Below, piece by piece: positions 5,552 through 5,741 of a stretch of DNA of 5,741 bases. This DNA comes from Opitutaceae bacterium. GTDB taxonomy: Bacteria; Verrucomicrobiota; Verrucomicrobiia; Opitutales; Opitutaceae. How positions within the stretch are numbered: position 1 is the stretch's first letter; the number at the start of each line of letters is the position of its first letter. A program made the position numbers and the translations under genes. Under the pieces are notes generated by a model that saw only the letters and a list, made by a program, of their open reading frames with translations, did not search any database and was not told the origin of the DNA. Where the stretch lies: NCBI GenBank assembly GCA_016763045.1, contig JAESUN010000257.1:1-5741 (forward strand). The letters run 5' to 3'.

Positions 5552-5741
5552 ATGAATTCTCCTGTTTCAGCTCCAGCTTTGCTCCTGGTTATTTCTGGGC
5601 CTGCAGGGTCAGGCAAGTCGACTCTTTGTGCTCGAATGGTAGCGGAATGTCCTCAGATGGAAAGGGTGGTTACCTCCACAACGCGTTCGCCGCGCGAGGG
5701 GGAAGTGGACAAAGAGGATTATTTTTTCTTTTCGAATGAGC
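5552..5741 (+). CDS. gmk: Guanylate kinase, N-terminal part (3' end outside window)
   Basis: Guanylate kinase phosphorylates GMP to GDP with ATP in the cytoplasm and is normally essential for GTP and dGTP supply. The 63 visible residues begin with a strand, LLLVISGPAGSGKST, whose P-loop GPAGSGKST (16-24) matches the family's GPSGVGKST. Next come VTSTTRSPREGE (40-51) and DYFF (56-59), the start of the GMP-binding region. Arg45 and Arg48 are the expected guanine-nucleotide-contacting arginines of TTRxPR. The family usually has GExDGxDY; here the Gly is Lys54. ATG 5552 lies 20 bases after the membrane-protein stop and gives the normal short N terminus, but no clear Shine-Dalgarno site precedes it. 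The frame is open to the window edge, where about two thirds of the roughly 200-residue enzyme is missing. The order miaB, membrane protein, gmk suggests an operon. Confidence 0.93.
   Translation, partial: MNSPVSAPALLLVISGPAGSGKSTLCARMVAECPQMERVVTSTTRSPREGEVDKEDYFFFSNE

Noticed and set aside
5545..5739. Open frame of 64 residues on the + strand over the gmk start
   Set aside because: The frame beginning at ATG 5552 carries a clear guanylate kinase P-loop and TTRxPR motif, so this other frame is a shadow.

Overview
The window is ordinary bacterial chromosome, densely coded and of roughly 50% GC by eye. It has five complete or partial genes on the + strand and one on the - strand. The combination of a Pct/YdiF-type CoA-transferase, miaB, a small membrane protein and gmk, together with two lineage-looking hypothetical proteins, suggests a member of the Verrucomicrobiota, perhaps the Opitutae/Puniceicoccaceae. 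That placement rests on remembered protein style and was not tested by any search. No IS element, tRNA, rRNA, CRISPR array or phage gene was seen.

Layout. At 1-250 lies the C-terminal third of a FabG-like short-chain dehydrogenase/reductase. Its stop overlaps by ATGA the start of a 513-residue acyl-CoA:acetate/3-ketoacid CoA-transferase (247-1788), so the two look translationally coupled and probably serve the same short-chain (3-oxo/3-hydroxy) acyl-CoA chemistry. A short hairpin sits across the CoA-transferase stop codon. After an 80-base leader comes a TTG-started, roughly ten-helix membrane protein (1869-2858). It resembles the Na+/Ca2+ exchanger superfamily, but both alpha-repeats have Asn where the family has its ion-binding Glu. 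A gene-free gap (2859-3035) holds a strong hairpin between convergent genes, a second hairpin, and a weak candidate terminator for the - strand. The - strand gene (3036-3461) encodes a 141-residue protein of unknown function.

The divergent intergenic region (3462-3613) contains T-tracts spaced near the helical repeat and a TTGACC -35-like element, a plausible curved promoter region for miaB. miaB (3614-4975), a 179-residue membrane protein (4992-5531) and guanylate kinase gmk (5552 to the window edge) follow on the same strand with gaps of 16 and 20 bases, as in an operon. They link tRNA A37 2-methylthiolation, an unknown membrane function and GMP phosphorylation by position only.

No new defence, mobile or biosynthetic system is visible. 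The most interesting points are the symmetric Glu-to-Asn change in the exchanger-like protein, a G8 run inside the CoA-transferase gene, the phased T-tracts with a possibly near-leaderless miaB, and a changed conserved motif in MiaB.
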